Assembly: GCA_963662645.2 (NCBI GenBank)
Contig: OY759762.1
Coordinates: 2,976,001-3,040,000 of the forward strand
Origin: Aldehydirespirator sp963662645
GTDB taxonomy: Bacteria > Actinomycetota > Acidimicrobiia > Acidimicrobiales > Aldehydirespiratoraceae
Direction: 5' to 3'
Length of the DNA stretch: 64,000 bases
Shown here: in pieces, positions 26,443 through 35,229 of the stretch
Position numbering within the stretch: position 1 is the stretch's first letter
How the letters are laid out: each line of letters opens with the position of its first letter
Notes under the pieces: generated by a model
Databases searched by the model: none
Seen by the model: only the letters and a program-made list of their open reading frames with translations
Told to the model about the DNA's origin: nothing
Translations under genes and position numbers: made by a program

Positions 26443-27456
26443 TCAGCTGAAGTCGTAGAGACGCTGCGGATTGTCGACGAGGATCCGGTTGCGGTCCTGC
26501 TCGTCGGGAGCGAACACGGCCAGCAGGTCCACCAGGTCCCCGTCGTCGGGCATGTGGCGCACGTTGGGGTGGGGCCAGTCGGTGCCCCACAGGACCCGAT
26601 CGCCGGCTGCGGCGATGAGCGCGCCAGCCAGCGGCGCCACGTCGTCGTAGGGGGGCCGCCCGCCGGCGGTGAGCCGCTCAGCGCCGGAGATCTTGACCCA
26701 CGCCCGCTCGTCCTCCATCAACTTCAGCAGTGCCGCTAACGGCGGCTGGCCGACGCCGCCGGACGCCGGCACCCGAGCCATGTGGTCGACGATGAACGGG
26801 CACGGCAGGCCGAGCAGCACGCCGGAGAACTCTGCGAGGTCGGCCGCGTCGAGGTGCACCACCATGTGCCAGCCCCGAGACGCCACCCTTCGGGCCGTGC
26901 TTTCGAGGGCTCCGAGGTCGCCGCCGCCAAGGTGCCTGACGAAATTGAACCGGGCGCCGCGCACCCCGGCGTCGTGCAGGCGGTCGATCTCCGAGTCGGG
27001 GCAGGACTCGTCGATCATGGCCACGCCGGCATACCGCCCCTGCGCCCGCTGGAGGGCGTCGACCATGGCCGAGTTGTCGGTGCCGTGGCAGCTGGCCTGG
27101 ACCAGCACCGCCCGGCTCAGCCCCATCCGCTCGTGCAGAGCCTGGAGCTGCTCGACTCCGGCGTCGGGGGGCGTGTAGGCGCGGCCGGCGGCGAAGGGGA
27201 AGCGGCCGGCCGGCCCGAAGACGTGGCAGTGGGCGTCGCAGGCACCGGGCGGCGGCGTGAACGCGACGGGAGCGTGCGGATCGGGATGCGGCGGCGGGAT
27301 GCTCGGCGGCATGGTTGGCTGGCTGCTCGGCGGGCTGCTCGGCGGCATGGTTGGCTGGCTGCTCGGCTGCGGCTGCCTGCTCGGCGGGCTGCTCGGCGGC
27401 ATGGTTGGCTGGCTGCTCGGCTGCGGCTGCCTGCTCGGCGGGCTGCTCGGCGGCAT
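26443..27456 (-). CDS. ligI: 2-pyrone-4,6-dicarboxylate hydrolase
   Basis: This amidohydrolase-superfamily enzyme opens 2-pyrone-4,6-dicarboxylate to 4-oxalomesaconate. Key segments are CDAHCHVFGP (metal-binding HxH), VLVQASCHGTDNSAM, IDESCPDSEIDRLHDAGV, HMVVHLDA, CPFIVDHMARV and VLWGTDWPHPN. The catalytic part is about 280 residues, the usual family length. Ahead of it is an unusual Pro/Ser/Gln-rich tail of about 50 residues encoded by tandem repeats. I chose the ATG at 27456, the first after the ligU stop (17 bases away). Each repeat also contains an ATG, so the true start could be as late as 27312. It is co-directional with ligU. Confidence 0.87.
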   Translation of the reverse strand: MPPSSPPSRQPQPSSQPTMPPSSPPSRQPQPSSQPTMPPSSPPSSQPTMPPSIPPPHPDPHAPVAFTPPPGACDAHCHVFGPAGRFPFAAGRAYTPPDAGVEQLQALHERMGLSRAVLVQASCHGTDNSAMVDALQRAQGRYAGVAMIDESCPDSEIDRLHDAGVRGARFNFVRHLGGGDLGALESTARRVASRGWHMVVHLDAADLAEFSGVLLGLPCPFIVDHMARVPASGGVGQPPLAALLKLMEDERAWVKISGAERLTAGGRPPYDDVAPLAGALIAAAGDRVLWGTDWPHPNVRHMPDDGDLVDLLAVFAPDEQDRNRILVDNPQRLYDFS

Positions 27457-27471
27457 GGTTGGCTGGCTGCT
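27301..27471 (-). repeat. In-frame minisatellite at the ligI 5' end
   Basis: Four occurrences of the unit containing GGCATGGTTGGCTGGCTGC start 36, 54 and 54 bases apart. The 54-base form encodes MPPSSPPSRQPQPSSQPT and the 36-base form lacks the RQPQPS block. All spacings are multiples of 18, so the frame is kept and an ATG recurs in every unit. Confidence 0.9.
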
Positions 27472-27472
27472 C

Positions 27473-28582
27473 TCAGGACGGCCGGGGGAAGACCACGCCG
27501 TCGAAGAGCTTGCGGGCGGTGCGGATGATGCCGGCTCGCTCAACCGCTGGCGTCCCATCGGGACCGGTCGTGAGCGCCACCGAGGCGTCGAAGGTGCCCG
27601 TGGGATGCTCGAGAGTGACGATGCGACCGTTCCCCGAAGTCCCGGCCGAACCCGTGTCACTGCCTCCGCCCGGGCGGAGCATCTCGTGTCCGACCGCTCC
27701 CGGTAGCAGGGCCGCGGTGGCGATTGAAACCGCTCCGAGAACCCCGATCGCTTCGTGGCAGCGGTGCGGAAGGAACGTGCGCGTGCAGATGTCGCCGGCG
27801 CCGGTGCGCGGCGGGGCCACCAGGGCCAGCTTGGGAACGGTGGATGTGATCACGTCTCCCAGGCCCATGAGAGGGCCGGCTGCGAGCCGTATCCGCTCGA
27901 TCCGGTCTCGCAGGGCGGCGTCGGCCTCAAGGGCTGCGCACTCCTCATAGCCGGAAACTCCCAGGTCTTCGGCCCTCATCACTACCGTTGGCATGCCGTT
28001 GTCAATGAGCGTGCAGTCCACCGCTGCAATGCGGTCCACCAGGCGGCCCGTGGGCATCAGGGCGCCGCAGGAGCCGCCCGCGATCTCTTCGAAGTCGAGC
28101 CGAACCGCCGCGGCGGCTCCGGGAACACCGTCGATGGAGGTGGCCCCCGAATAGTCGGGCATGCCGTCGCGCAGCGGGAACATCGCCGTGGCGGAGGTGC
28201 CCGTGTTGACCATGCGGATACGCACCGCTGCCTCGGCGCCGGTCGCCGCCACCATTCCACGCTCCACTGCGAACGGCCCTACACCGGCCAGCATGTTGCC
28301 GCAGTTTTGGGCGTCACTCACTAGGGGCTCGTCCACCGACGGCTGCAGGAACAGATAGTCCACGTCGGCGTCCGGGCCAGACGCGGGACCGACCACGGCC
28401 ACCTTGGTGGTCAGAACGTGGCCGCCGCCGATGCCGTCGATCTGTCGGGGGTCGGGCGAGCCGACGATCCGCAGGATGAGGTCATCGCGCTGTGCGGGGT
28501 CGGCAGGTAAGTCCTCGCGGCGGAAGTAGGCCCCCTTCGACGTTCCGCCGCGCATCATCATGCACGCCACGCTCTCGCCCAC
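27473..28582 (-). CDS. ligU: 4-oxalomesaconate tautomerase (PrpF family)
   Basis: This 369-residue PrpF-fold isomerase probably interconverts the keto/enol and double-bond forms of 4-oxalomesaconate between LigI and LigJ. Family segments include MMMRGGTSKGAYF near the start, DGIGGGHVLTTKVAVV, SDAQNCGNMLAGVGPFAVE (catalytic Cys), VNTGTSATA and NGMPTVVMRAEDLG. The GTG at 28582 gives an N-terminus of family length; an upstream Pro-rich extension in the same frame is not needed. A methylaconitate isomerase (PrpF) role is the alternative, but the ligI/ligJ neighbours favour LigU. Confidence 0.85.
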   Translation of the reverse strand: MGESVACMMMRGGTSKGAYFRREDLPADPAQRDDLILRIVGSPDPRQIDGIGGGHVLTTKVAVVGPASGPDADVDYLFLQPSVDEPLVSDAQNCGNMLAGVGPFAVERGMVAATGAEAAVRIRMVNTGTSATAMFPLRDGMPDYSGATSIDGVPGAAAAVRLDFEEIAGGSCGALMPTGRLVDRIAAVDCTLIDNGMPTVVMRAEDLGVSGYEECAALEADAALRDRIERIRLAAGPLMGLGDVITSTVPKLALVAPPRTGAGDICTRTFLPHRCHEAIGVLGAVSIATAALLPGAVGHEMLRPGGGSDTGSAGTSGNGRIVTLEHPTGTFDASVALTTGPDGTPAVERAGIIRTARKLFDGVVFPRPS

Positions 28583-28719
28583 AGGCCCAGTGTGCCCCGG
28601 CCGCACACCGTTGGCCACGGGCGCGGTGTGCTCTGGCGGCAGCGTGATGGCCACGGGCGCGGTGTGCTTGGCCGCGGCTGGCCTACCGGTGCTCGCTCTC
28701 GTCCCGATAGGTTGCGGCC

Positions 28720-29955
28720 GTGACTGCGGGCAGGCTGCTGGAGGGGCTGCGGGTAGTGGAGGGGTCGGCATTCGTGGCCGCGCCGTCGGGGGGAATGGCG
28801 CTGGCCCAGCTCGGTGCCGAGGTGGTGCGCTTCGATAGGATCGGCGGCGGCATCGACTACGGCCGCTGGCCCCTCACCGCCGAGGGCCGTTCGCTGTATT
28901 GGGCGGGCATGAACAAGGGCAAGATGTCGCTGGCCGTCGATCTGGCCAGCCCCGGCGCCCAGGAACTGCTCACTGAGCTCATCGGCGCGGCGGGAACGTT
29001 CCTCACCAACTTCCCGGCCCGGGGGTGGATGGCGCCGCAACGGCTGGTCGCCCGCCGGGCCGACCTGGTGATGGTGGCGGTAACCGGCAACCGCGACGGC
29101 ACCACCGCGGTGGACTACACCGTGAACGCCGCGATGGGGTTCCCGATGGTGACCGGTCCCGCCGACAGCGTCGGCCCCGTCAACGGTGTGCTGCCGGCCT
29201 GGGATCTGCTGTGCGGGCAGACGGCGGCGGTCGGGATCCTGGCCGCGGAGCGACGCCGCCTGCTAACCGGGGAGGGCTCGCTGATGACCCTGGCGTTGAG
29301 CGACGTCGCGCTGGCCGCCACGGCCGCGCTGGGCTATGTGGCCGAGGTCCAGGTCAATGCCGCGGAGCGACCCCGCTGCGGCAACGACCTCTACGGGGCC
29401 TTCGGCGCTGAGCTGTCCACGTCCGAGGGCCGGCGCCTGTACGCGGTGGCGATCAGCCGCCGCCAGTGGGACTCGCTGCTCGAGGCCACCGGGAGCGTCG
29501 CGGCGGTAGCCGAGATCGCCTCTGATCGGGGCCTCGACTTCGGCGACGAGGGCGACCGTTTCGAAGCCCGCCAGGAGCTGAGGGCGGTGATGCAGGCCTG
29601 GACCGGAACCAGGCCCTTCGTCGAGGTGGCTGAGCGCTTCGACGGATGTGGAGTGTGCTGGGGCCCGTACCAGACCTTCACCGAGCTGGTTGAGACCGAT
29701 CCGCGCTGCTCGCCTGACGCGGGGCTGTTCATGGAGGTGGACCAGCCCGGAATCGGTCCCTACCTGACGCCTATGTCGCCGTTGGCCCTAGGGGAGGCCG
29801 GTGATCCGGGGACAGACGCTGGCGGCAGGGGCACAGTGGCCCCGGTGCTGGGCGAGCACACCGACGAAGTGCTGGCCGGATGGCTCGGACTCTCGGCCGG
29901 CGAGATAGGCCGGCTCCACGACGCCGGAGTGGTCGCAGGCCCTGACGCCGCTTAG
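28720..29955 (+). CDS. CaiB/BaiF family III CoA transferase, 2-methylfumaryl-CoA isomerase-like
   Basis: This 411-residue protein resembles Mct, the mesaconyl-CoA C1-C4 CoA transferase of the 3-hydroxypropionate bicycle. The opening VVEGSAFVAAPSGGMALAQL, then FDRIGGGIDYGRWP, NKGKMSLAVDL, TNFPARGW, DYTVNAAMGFP, PAWDLLCGQTAAVG and GVCWGPYQTF match that subfamily better than general CaiB. The enzyme moves CoA within one dicarboxylic acid. It starts at GTG 28720, divergent from ligU. Mesaconate-like C5 acids and oxalomesaconate are chemically related, so it may process a side product; this is inference. Confidence 0.8.
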   Translation: MTAGRLLEGLRVVEGSAFVAAPSGGMALAQLGAEVVRFDRIGGGIDYGRWPLTAEGRSLYWAGMNKGKMSLAVDLASPGAQELLTELIGAAGTFLTNFPARGWMAPQRLVARRADLVMVAVTGNRDGTTAVDYTVNAAMGFPMVTGPADSVGPVNGVLPAWDLLCGQTAAVGILAAERRRLLTGEGSLMTLALSDVALAATAALGYVAEVQVNAAERPRCGNDLYGAFGAELSTSEGRRLYAVAISRRQWDSLLEATGSVAAVAEIASDRGLDFGDEGDRFEARQELRAVMQAWTGTRPFVEVAERFDGCGVCWGPYQTFTELVETDPRCSPDAGLFMEVDQPGIGPYLTPMSPLALGEAGDPGTDAGGRGTVAPVLGEHTDEVLAGWLGLSAGEIGRLHDAGVVAGPDAA

Positions 29956-30093
29956 CAACTCGCCCAGCCCGTTCAATCGGTCCCATCCCCTCGGGAATCC
30001 CTCTTTGACGACGGCTCACGGGCTGAACCTGGGACTCCAGAAGAGGTGTTTCAGCGAGGCTTTCCAAATTGTCCGACATTGGCCTTGCGCGGA

Positions 30094-30121
30094 TTGTATA
30101 CCACTGCTACGTTTGTATACC
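30094..30121 (+). promoter_or_regulatory. Direct repeat TTGTATACC just upstream of the WhiB-like gene
   Basis: TTGTATACC occurs at 30094-30102 and again at 30113-30121, 19 bases apart, the second ending one base before the ATG. Each contains the palindrome GTATAC. The position suits an operator or overlapping promoter for autoregulation. No protein has been shown to bind it. Confidence 0.45.
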
Positions 30122-30122
30122 G

Positions 30123-30461
30123 ATGCTCGAAGCCTACGAGACCTTCGCCACGCCGATGGGGTCCACGGCGTGGATGGAGCACGGAAGCTGCGCGGGCGAG
30201 AGCAGCTTGTTCTTCGCGCCGTTCGCGGAGCGGCCCGAGGCCCGGGTGCGCCGTGAGGCCCGGGCCCGGTCGATATGCGAGCAGTGCGTTGTGCTGCTCG
30301 CCTGCCGCGACTACGCGCGCAGGAACCGCGAGCTGGGCTTCTGGGGCGGGGAGAGCGAGTCGGAGCGGGCCGAGGCAGGATTCGCGCCCACCACGCCGAT
30401 CGTCGGCCGCAAGCGGGTGGCCGAGGAGCGGGCCCGCGACGCCATGCGCCGCGTCCTGTAG
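30123..30461 (+). CDS. WhiB-family iron-sulfur transcriptional regulator
   Basis: This 112-residue Wbl protein has the four cluster-binding cysteines C23, C52, C55 and C61 (CEQC plus CRDY) and the GFWGG turn at 72-76, followed by a basic C-terminal DNA-binding tail (GRKRVAEERARDAMRR). Wbl proteins hold a [4Fe-4S] cluster sensitive to oxygen and NO and act with the principal sigma factor in actinobacteria. I took ATG 30123 because it places the first Cys normally. It is monocistronic and convergent with the oxidoreductase at 30474. Its target genes are not evident. Confidence 0.92.
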   Translation: MLEAYETFATPMGSTAWMEHGSCAGESSLFFAPFAERPEARVRREARARSICEQCVVLLACRDYARRNRELGFWGGESESERAEAGFAPTTPIVGRKRVAEERARDAMRRVL

Positions 30462-30473
30462 ATCAAGCCACTG

Positions 30474-31610
30474 CTACCCCGCTCCGGGGGACGCTGGCCC
30501 GATGGTTATCACCAGGCTGCCAACGTGCCGCTTGTTGGCGAAGGCCTGCTGCGCGGCGTGGATCTCCTCCAGCGGGTAGGTGCCGCCCACCACGGGCCGG
30601 ACCTCGCCCCTGGAGATGTAGCCCACCAGATCGGCGAATACCTGGGGGGCGTAGACCGTGGCGCCGTGCAGTTGAAGGTCCTTCAGGTACAGCGTGCGCA
30701 AGTCGAGATCCACGATCGGCCCGGCGATGGCACCCGAGGTGACGTACCGCCCGCCCCGGCACAGCGACTCGAGCCAGCCCGAGAAGCCGTCGCCCCCGAC
30801 GACGTCGGCCACCACATCGAAGCAGCCGCCGTTGGCCTCGACAGCCGCTGCCGCGACGTCCTCGGACTCTCGGGCCACCACCGCGTCGGCGCCAAGATCG
30901 CTCACCGGTGCCCGCTTGGATGCTCCCGCCACGGCCACCACCCGGGCGCCGCGCCGCTTGGCCAGCTGCACCAGCGCGCTGCCGACCCCGCCGGACGCGC
31001 CCGGAACGGCGATCGTCTCGCCCGAGCGCAAGTCCGTTCGTTGCAGCATGTGCTCCGCGGTCGACCAGGAGCAGGCGAAGCCGGCCAGCTCGATGTCCGA
31101 GAGCCCGACCGAAACTGGGTACACGTTCTCTTGCGGGACGCTGCAGTACTCCGCGTACCCGCCGTCGCGCTCGCTGCCCAGATAGCCGGCGAGGTCGCGG
31201 TCGTCGGGACGGTCCCGGTCACGCAACCAGGGGTCGATCAGCACCCGGCGGCCCACCAGCGCTCTGTCGGCGCCCTCGCCCACGGCCGCCACCGTGCCCG
31301 CGATGTCGGCACCCTGGATCCGGGGGAAGGACAGGCCCCCGCGACCCCACCCCGAGTCCTCGGGATCGGCCTCGGCGAACCCTTGCACCGAAGTGGCCGA
31401 CGTGACCGAGCGGCTGTACCAGCCGACACGGGTATTGATGTCGGTGTTGTTCATGCCGCAGGCCGCCACCCGCACCAGCACGTCGCGGGGGCCGGGACTG
31501 GGCACGGGCACGTCGTCTCGCACCTCCAGCATCTCAGGCCCGCCGGTGCCCAGCAGCACCGCGGCCCGCATCACCGCAGGCCCCTCAGATCCGGCCACAG
31601 AGGTCGTCAT
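30474..31610 (-). CDS. Medium-chain dehydrogenase/reductase (quinone oxidoreductase-like)
   Basis: This 378-residue MDR enzyme has a GroES-like N-terminal domain (VLVRVAACGMNNTDIN, FPRIQGADIAGTVAAVGEGAD) and a Rossmann domain with the nucleotide motif GASGGVGSALVQLAK. The catalytic-zinc Cys/His set of classical alcohol dehydrogenases is not obvious, so a zinc-free NADPH:enone or quinone reductase is the likelier type. Its ATG overlaps the stop of the sulfotransferase gene (ATGA), so the two are one operon. The substrate is unknown. Confidence 0.88.
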   Translation of the reverse strand: MTTSVAGSEGPAVMRAAVLLGTGGPEMLEVRDDVPVPSPGPRDVLVRVAACGMNNTDINTRVGWYSRSVTSATSVQGFAEADPEDSGWGRGGLSFPRIQGADIAGTVAAVGEGADRALVGRRVLIDPWLRDRDRPDDRDLAGYLGSERDGGYAEYCSVPQENVYPVSVGLSDIELAGFACSWSTAEHMLQRTDLRSGETIAVPGASGGVGSALVQLAKRRGARVVAVAGASKRAPVSDLGADAVVARESEDVAAAAVEANGGCFDVVADVVGGDGFSGWLESLCRGGRYVTSGAIAGPIVDLDLRTLYLKDLQLHGATVYAPQVFADLVGYISRGEVRPVVGGTYPLEEIHAAQQAFANKRHVGSLVITIGPASPGAG

Positions 31611-32428
31611 CGGCTCATCCGGTCAGGTGGGTGCGGGTGCGCGGCGATCGTCATCGGCGCTCGTGCGGTGAGTCGATGCGCGTGCAGGGCCCGGTAGTGG
31701 GGCAGGCAGGCCTCGTGGGCGTCGATGAGGAACTGGTTGTGGTCGATGGAGACATAGTCGCGCTTCTGGCGCGACAGCGTCGTGGACTGTGCGAGATTGG
31801 CGTGCCACGTCCCGCCCTCGTACCAGGTCATCTCGGACGCCTTGCCGGTGTCCCATTCCAGCGCCTCGGGCATGAAGTCGATTCCCACCGCTTCGCACCA
31901 GGCCGCGGTCACGCCGTGGGGGTCGTCCAGCAGGTCGTCGGCGTCGATGACCGGCGGCGGGGCTCCGGCGCGCTGCGTGAGCAGGTCGAACAGGGCCCGC
32001 TGCTCGGCGAAACCGGTCTCGTCCAGGGTGAAGTCCGTCCACTGCCCGTACATCGACGTCAGCGTCCTGGCCGGGTCGCGGATCAGGAAGGAGTGGTTGA
32101 AGGCCTCCAGGAACGGCACTGCCGCGTCGCCGGGACCGGTGGGAGGAACCACCCAGCGGTGCATGTGTGTGACGTAGTGGGGGAAGTCCTTCATGAACAC
32201 CGGCCCCCGGCGGGCCGCCGACACCAGATCGGCCCACACCGACTCGTAGTCGAGTTCCGGCCGGTGCTGGATGTGGCTGTCGGGCGGGCGGGTGCTGTTG
32301 CCGATCGAGTACCACACCTCCCCGAAGGGCTCGTGCGCGATCTCATGATCGCCGCGCTGGCTCATCATCCGCTCGAAAGCGGTCGAGGTCGAGCGGGGCA
32401 CCGCCCACAGCACCAGGATCGGGATCAT
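31607..32428 (-). CDS. Sulfotransferase-family protein
   Basis: This 273-residue protein has a P-loop-like 5'-phosphosulfate-binding start (ILVLWAVPRSTSTAFERMM) and a 3'-phosphate-type segment (NHSFLIRDPARTLTSMYGQW), as in PAPS-dependent sulfotransferases. The rest aligns in style with small bacterial sulfotransferase-like proteins often found next to oxidoreductases. AAGGAGC precedes the ATG. It is the first gene of a two-gene operon with the MDR enzyme. Activity and acceptor are uncertain; some family members have lost sulfotransferase function. Confidence 0.75.
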   Translation of the reverse strand: MIPILVLWAVPRSTSTAFERMMSQRGDHEIAHEPFGEVWYSIGNSTRPPDSHIQHRPELDYESVWADLVSAARRGPVFMKDFPHYVTHMHRWVVPPTGPGDAAVPFLEAFNHSFLIRDPARTLTSMYGQWTDFTLDETGFAEQRALFDLLTQRAGAPPPVIDADDLLDDPHGVTAAWCEAVGIDFMPEALEWDTGKASEMTWYEGGTWHANLAQSTTLSRQKRDYVSIDHNQFLIDAHEACLPHYRALHAHRLTARAPMTIAAHPHPPDRMSR

Positions 32429-32457
32429 GGGCTTCGCTTGCTCCTTCTAGGTTCTCC

Positions 32458-32550
32458 GGTCTTGTTCGCTCCGCTCACGGGCCGCTCGGGCCGTGGCTTC
32501 CGCTCTTGTTCGCTCCGCTCACGGGCCGCTCGGGCCGTGGCCTCGCTCGG
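32458..32550 (+). repeat. Dispersed element core, copy 2 (two tandem cores)
   Basis: Two cores, CTTGTTCGCTCCGCTCACGG then GCCGCTCGGGCCGTGG, start at 32461 and 32505, 44 bases apart, between the sulfotransferase start and the FAD/GcvT gene stop. No outer inverted repeat is clear here. Confidence 0.85.
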
Positions 32551-32586
32551 TTTCTGCCGGATGTGACCGGGCAACACGCTCGGCCT

Positions 32587-35097
32587 CTAGGCCCGCAGCC
32601 GGGTGTTCGCCGGATCGTGGACGGCGTCGCCGAGCACGACGGCCGGGCGGAGGTCGCCGACAACTCTCACCTCCAACGCGGTGCCGGGCTCGGCGTGCGC
32701 GGGCGCCAGATAGGCGAAGGCCAGGCTCTGGCCGGTGTGGAAGCCATAGGCGCCCGACGTGACTAGGCCGACGGCCTGCCCGCCGGCGTAGACGCCGTCG
32801 GCTGCGTGCACGTCGGCGTCGTCGGCTTCCACCGCCAGATAGGCGAGCCGCCACCGGTAGGGCTCTTCACCCGAGGCGGCCCTCGCTCGGCGGACCAGCA
32901 GCGCGTCGCGGCCCACGAAGTCGCCCGTGCCGGTCTTCACGAACCGGTGCAGTCCGGCCTCGTCGGGGTTGACGTCGTGGGTGAGCTCGCGGCTGGTGAG
33001 GTAGCGCTTCTCCATTCGCAGCGAGTCCAGCGCGTGGTTGCCGGCGTCGGCCACGCCCAGCGGCGCGCCCGCGGCCCACAGGGCGTCGTAGACCCTGGCG
33101 AGATCCTCGAGGGGCATGTGGAGCTCCCACCCCAGTTCGCCGGTGAAGCCCACCCGCAGGGCCCGCACGTTCGGCACGCCGGCCACGGTGAGGACCTTCG
33201 CCTGCAGCCATCCGAAGGACCCATTGCCCAAGTCGGTGTCGGTGAGGCCGGCGAGCAGTCGCCGGGCCTCGGGTCCGGTCACGTTGAGCACGCCGAGGTC
33301 CATCGACCGGGACACCAGTTCGGCGTCGGCGCCGTCGGGCCAGTGCGTCTCGAAGAACTGCCGATCCTTGCCTTCACCGGCGGCGGCTGACACCAGGTAG
33401 AGGTGGTTGGCGGCCAGGCGGGTCACGGTCAGCTCGCTCTCGATGCGGGCCTGTGGCGTGAGCAGGTAGGTGAGGCCCACGCGTCCCACCGCGGGCACGG
33501 TGTTGGTGATGAGGCAGTCGAGCACCGCGGCGGCGTCGGGGCCGATCAGGTCGAACTTGGCGAACGCGGTGGCGTCGAGGATGGCCACCCGCTCCCGCAC
33601 AGCTCGGCACTCCTCGGCCACGGTGTCGAACCAGCCGGTGTGGCGGAACGAGACCATGTCCTGCTGCGGCAGTCCAGACGCGGCCGGGAACCACTTGGGC
33701 CGCTCCCAGCCGTAAACCTGCGTGAACACTGCTCCCTTGTCGTGCAGGCGCCCATACAACGGCGTGGTGCGGTAGGGGCGACCGGCAGGCCGCTCCAGTG
33801 TGGGCAGTGGGGTCTGGTGGCGGTACTGGTGGTCCTCGGCCCCTTTCACTCGGCCGTAGGACATGATGTCACCGCGGTCGATGTAGCCGAACCGGCGGGC
33901 GTCGTAGGCCCGCACGCTCACGCCGGTGGTGCCGTGCACCATCCACCGGGCCAGCTCCCGGCCCAGGCCCGGGCCGTCGGCGATCCCCACCTGCACGCCG
34001 GCCATCTGCCAGAAGTTGGGCAGACCCGACGGGCCCAGCAGCGGCTCGCCGTCGGGCGGATAGGAGATCGCGCCGCAGATGACCTGCTTTATGCCCAGCG
34101 GCTCCAGCACCGGCATCCGTTCGAAGGCCCGGGCCAGCCACAGGCCGACCCGGTCGAAGTCGGCGTCGAACAGCGGGTTCTCCAGCGACCAGTCCGGGCC
34201 TTCGGAGTCGGAGTCGTGCCAGACGGCCTCGGCGCCGAACTGCTCGTAGATGCCGATCAGTCCCGACTGCTGCTCCTGGCGCAGGTAACCCGACACGTAG
34301 TCGTCGCGCACCACCGGCAGCTCGCGGTCGAGGTCGGCGAACTCCGGCACCGGCTCGGTGAGCAGGTAGGTGTGCAGGACGTTGGCGATGGGCACGTCGA
34401 GGCCCACCATCCGGGCCACCCGGTGGGCGTAGCAGCCGGCCGCGTTCACGATGTGCTCGGCGTGCACCGTGCCCCGCTCGGTGTCCACGTCGAAGCTGCC
34501 GTCGCGGCGACGCCGGATCCCGAGCACCCGGTTGCGGCGGCTGATGGCCGCGCCGAGGTTCCGGGCGGCCCGCACCATGGCGTTGGCCGCACCGGCGGGG
34601 TCGACGTGGCCGTCGTCGGGGGTATGGACCGCGCCGAGCATCCCGTCGGTCGCATAGAAGGGGTGCAGCGCGGCGATCCTGGCCGGGTCCACCCACTCCA
34701 TGGCATTGCCCACGTATCCGGCCGGGCCGAGCTGGGCCCGCAGCCAGTCCACCTCCTCGGCGTTGTAGGCGACCCGCAGGCTGCCGCTGCGGTGCCAGGA
34801 GGTGGCCACCCCGCTCTCGGCCTCCAGCGACGCGTACAGCTCGCAGGCGTAGCGACGGAACTCGGCCAGTGCGTAGCTCGACACCGAATGGGTGACCTGG
34901 CCCGCCGCGTGCCAGGTCGAGCCCGAGGTGACTTCGGCCTTCTCGACGAGGAGGGTGTCGGTCCACCCCTCATGGGCGAGGTGGTACAGCGCGCTGGCAC
35001 CGCAAATCCCGCCACCGATGATGACAACCCGGGCCGAGTCGGGCAGCCCAGCGCCGGCAGGGCCTAGTCCGTCGGGCCCGCCCGGTCCGTCAGCCAT
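32587..35097 (-). CDS. FAD-dependent dehydrogenase fused to a GcvT-like domain (dimethylglycine/sarcosine dehydrogenase type)
   Basis: This 836-residue two-part enzyme has an N-terminal DAO-type FAD domain with VVIIGGGICGASALYHLA (about 24-41) and SGSTWHAAGQVTHS, the site where dimethylglycine dehydrogenases attach FAD. A C-terminal aminomethyltransferase domain (from about residue 440) includes LDATAFAKFDLIG, NVRALRVGFTGELGWELH and DSLRMEKRYLTSRELT. Such fusions oxidatively demethylate N-methylated amino acids and pass the methyl as formaldehyde to tetrahydrofolate. The ATG at 35097 follows GAGGGGCAGG. It is divergent from the aminotransferase and Rieske genes, suggesting one demethylation pathway. 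Confidence 0.9.
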   Translation of the reverse strand: MADGPGGPDGLGPAGAGLPDSARVVIIGGGICGASALYHLAHEGWTDTLLVEKAEVTSGSTWHAAGQVTHSVSSYALAEFRRYACELYASLEAESGVATSWHRSGSLRVAYNAEEVDWLRAQLGPAGYVGNAMEWVDPARIAALHPFYATDGMLGAVHTPDDGHVDPAGAANAMVRAARNLGAAISRRNRVLGIRRRRDGSFDVDTERGTVHAEHIVNAAGCYAHRVARMVGLDVPIANVLHTYLLTEPVPEFADLDRELPVVRDDYVSGYLRQEQQSGLIGIYEQFGAEAVWHDSDSEGPDWSLENPLFDADFDRVGLWLARAFERMPVLEPLGIKQVICGAISYPPDGEPLLGPSGLPNFWQMAGVQVGIADGPGLGRELARWMVHGTTGVSVRAYDARRFGYIDRGDIMSYGRVKGAEDHQYRHQTPLPTLERPAGRPYRTTPLYGRLHDKGAVFTQVYGWERPKWFPAASGLPQQDMVSFRHTGWFDTVAEECRAVRERVAILDATAFAKFDLIGPDAAAVLDCLITNTVPAVGRVGLTYLLTPQARIESELTVTRLAANHLYLVSAAAGEGKDRQFFETHWPDGADAELVSRSMDLGVLNVTGPEARRLLAGLTDTDLGNGSFGWLQAKVLTVAGVPNVRALRVGFTGELGWELHMPLEDLARVYDALWAAGAPLGVADAGNHALDSLRMEKRYLTSRELTHDVNPDEAGLHRFVKTGTGDFVGRDALLVRRARAASGEEPYRWRLAYLAVEADDADVHAADGVYAGGQAVGLVTSGAYGFHTGQSLAFAYLAPAHAEPGTALEVRVVGDLRPAVVLGDAVHDPANTRLRA

Positions 35098-35229
35098 CCT
35101 GCCCCTCCCTCGGAGAATCTCCTTCTCCGGCCCTGTCGGAACGCGACGCTATCGCTGAGGATCGGGCACAATACGCATCCAAGGGCATGCAGTTGGGTCG
35201 TGCCGGACCGCAGGACAAAGGAGGTCGAG

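Noticed and set aside
27315..27950. Gly/Cys/Leu-rich plus-strand frame over the ligI repeat
   Set aside because: It is antisense to ligI and ligU; its striking repeats only mirror the minisatellite.
33403..35067. Plus-strand frame of 554 codons over the FAD/GcvT gene
   Set aside because: It is antisense to a complete two-domain enzyme; no motif of its own.
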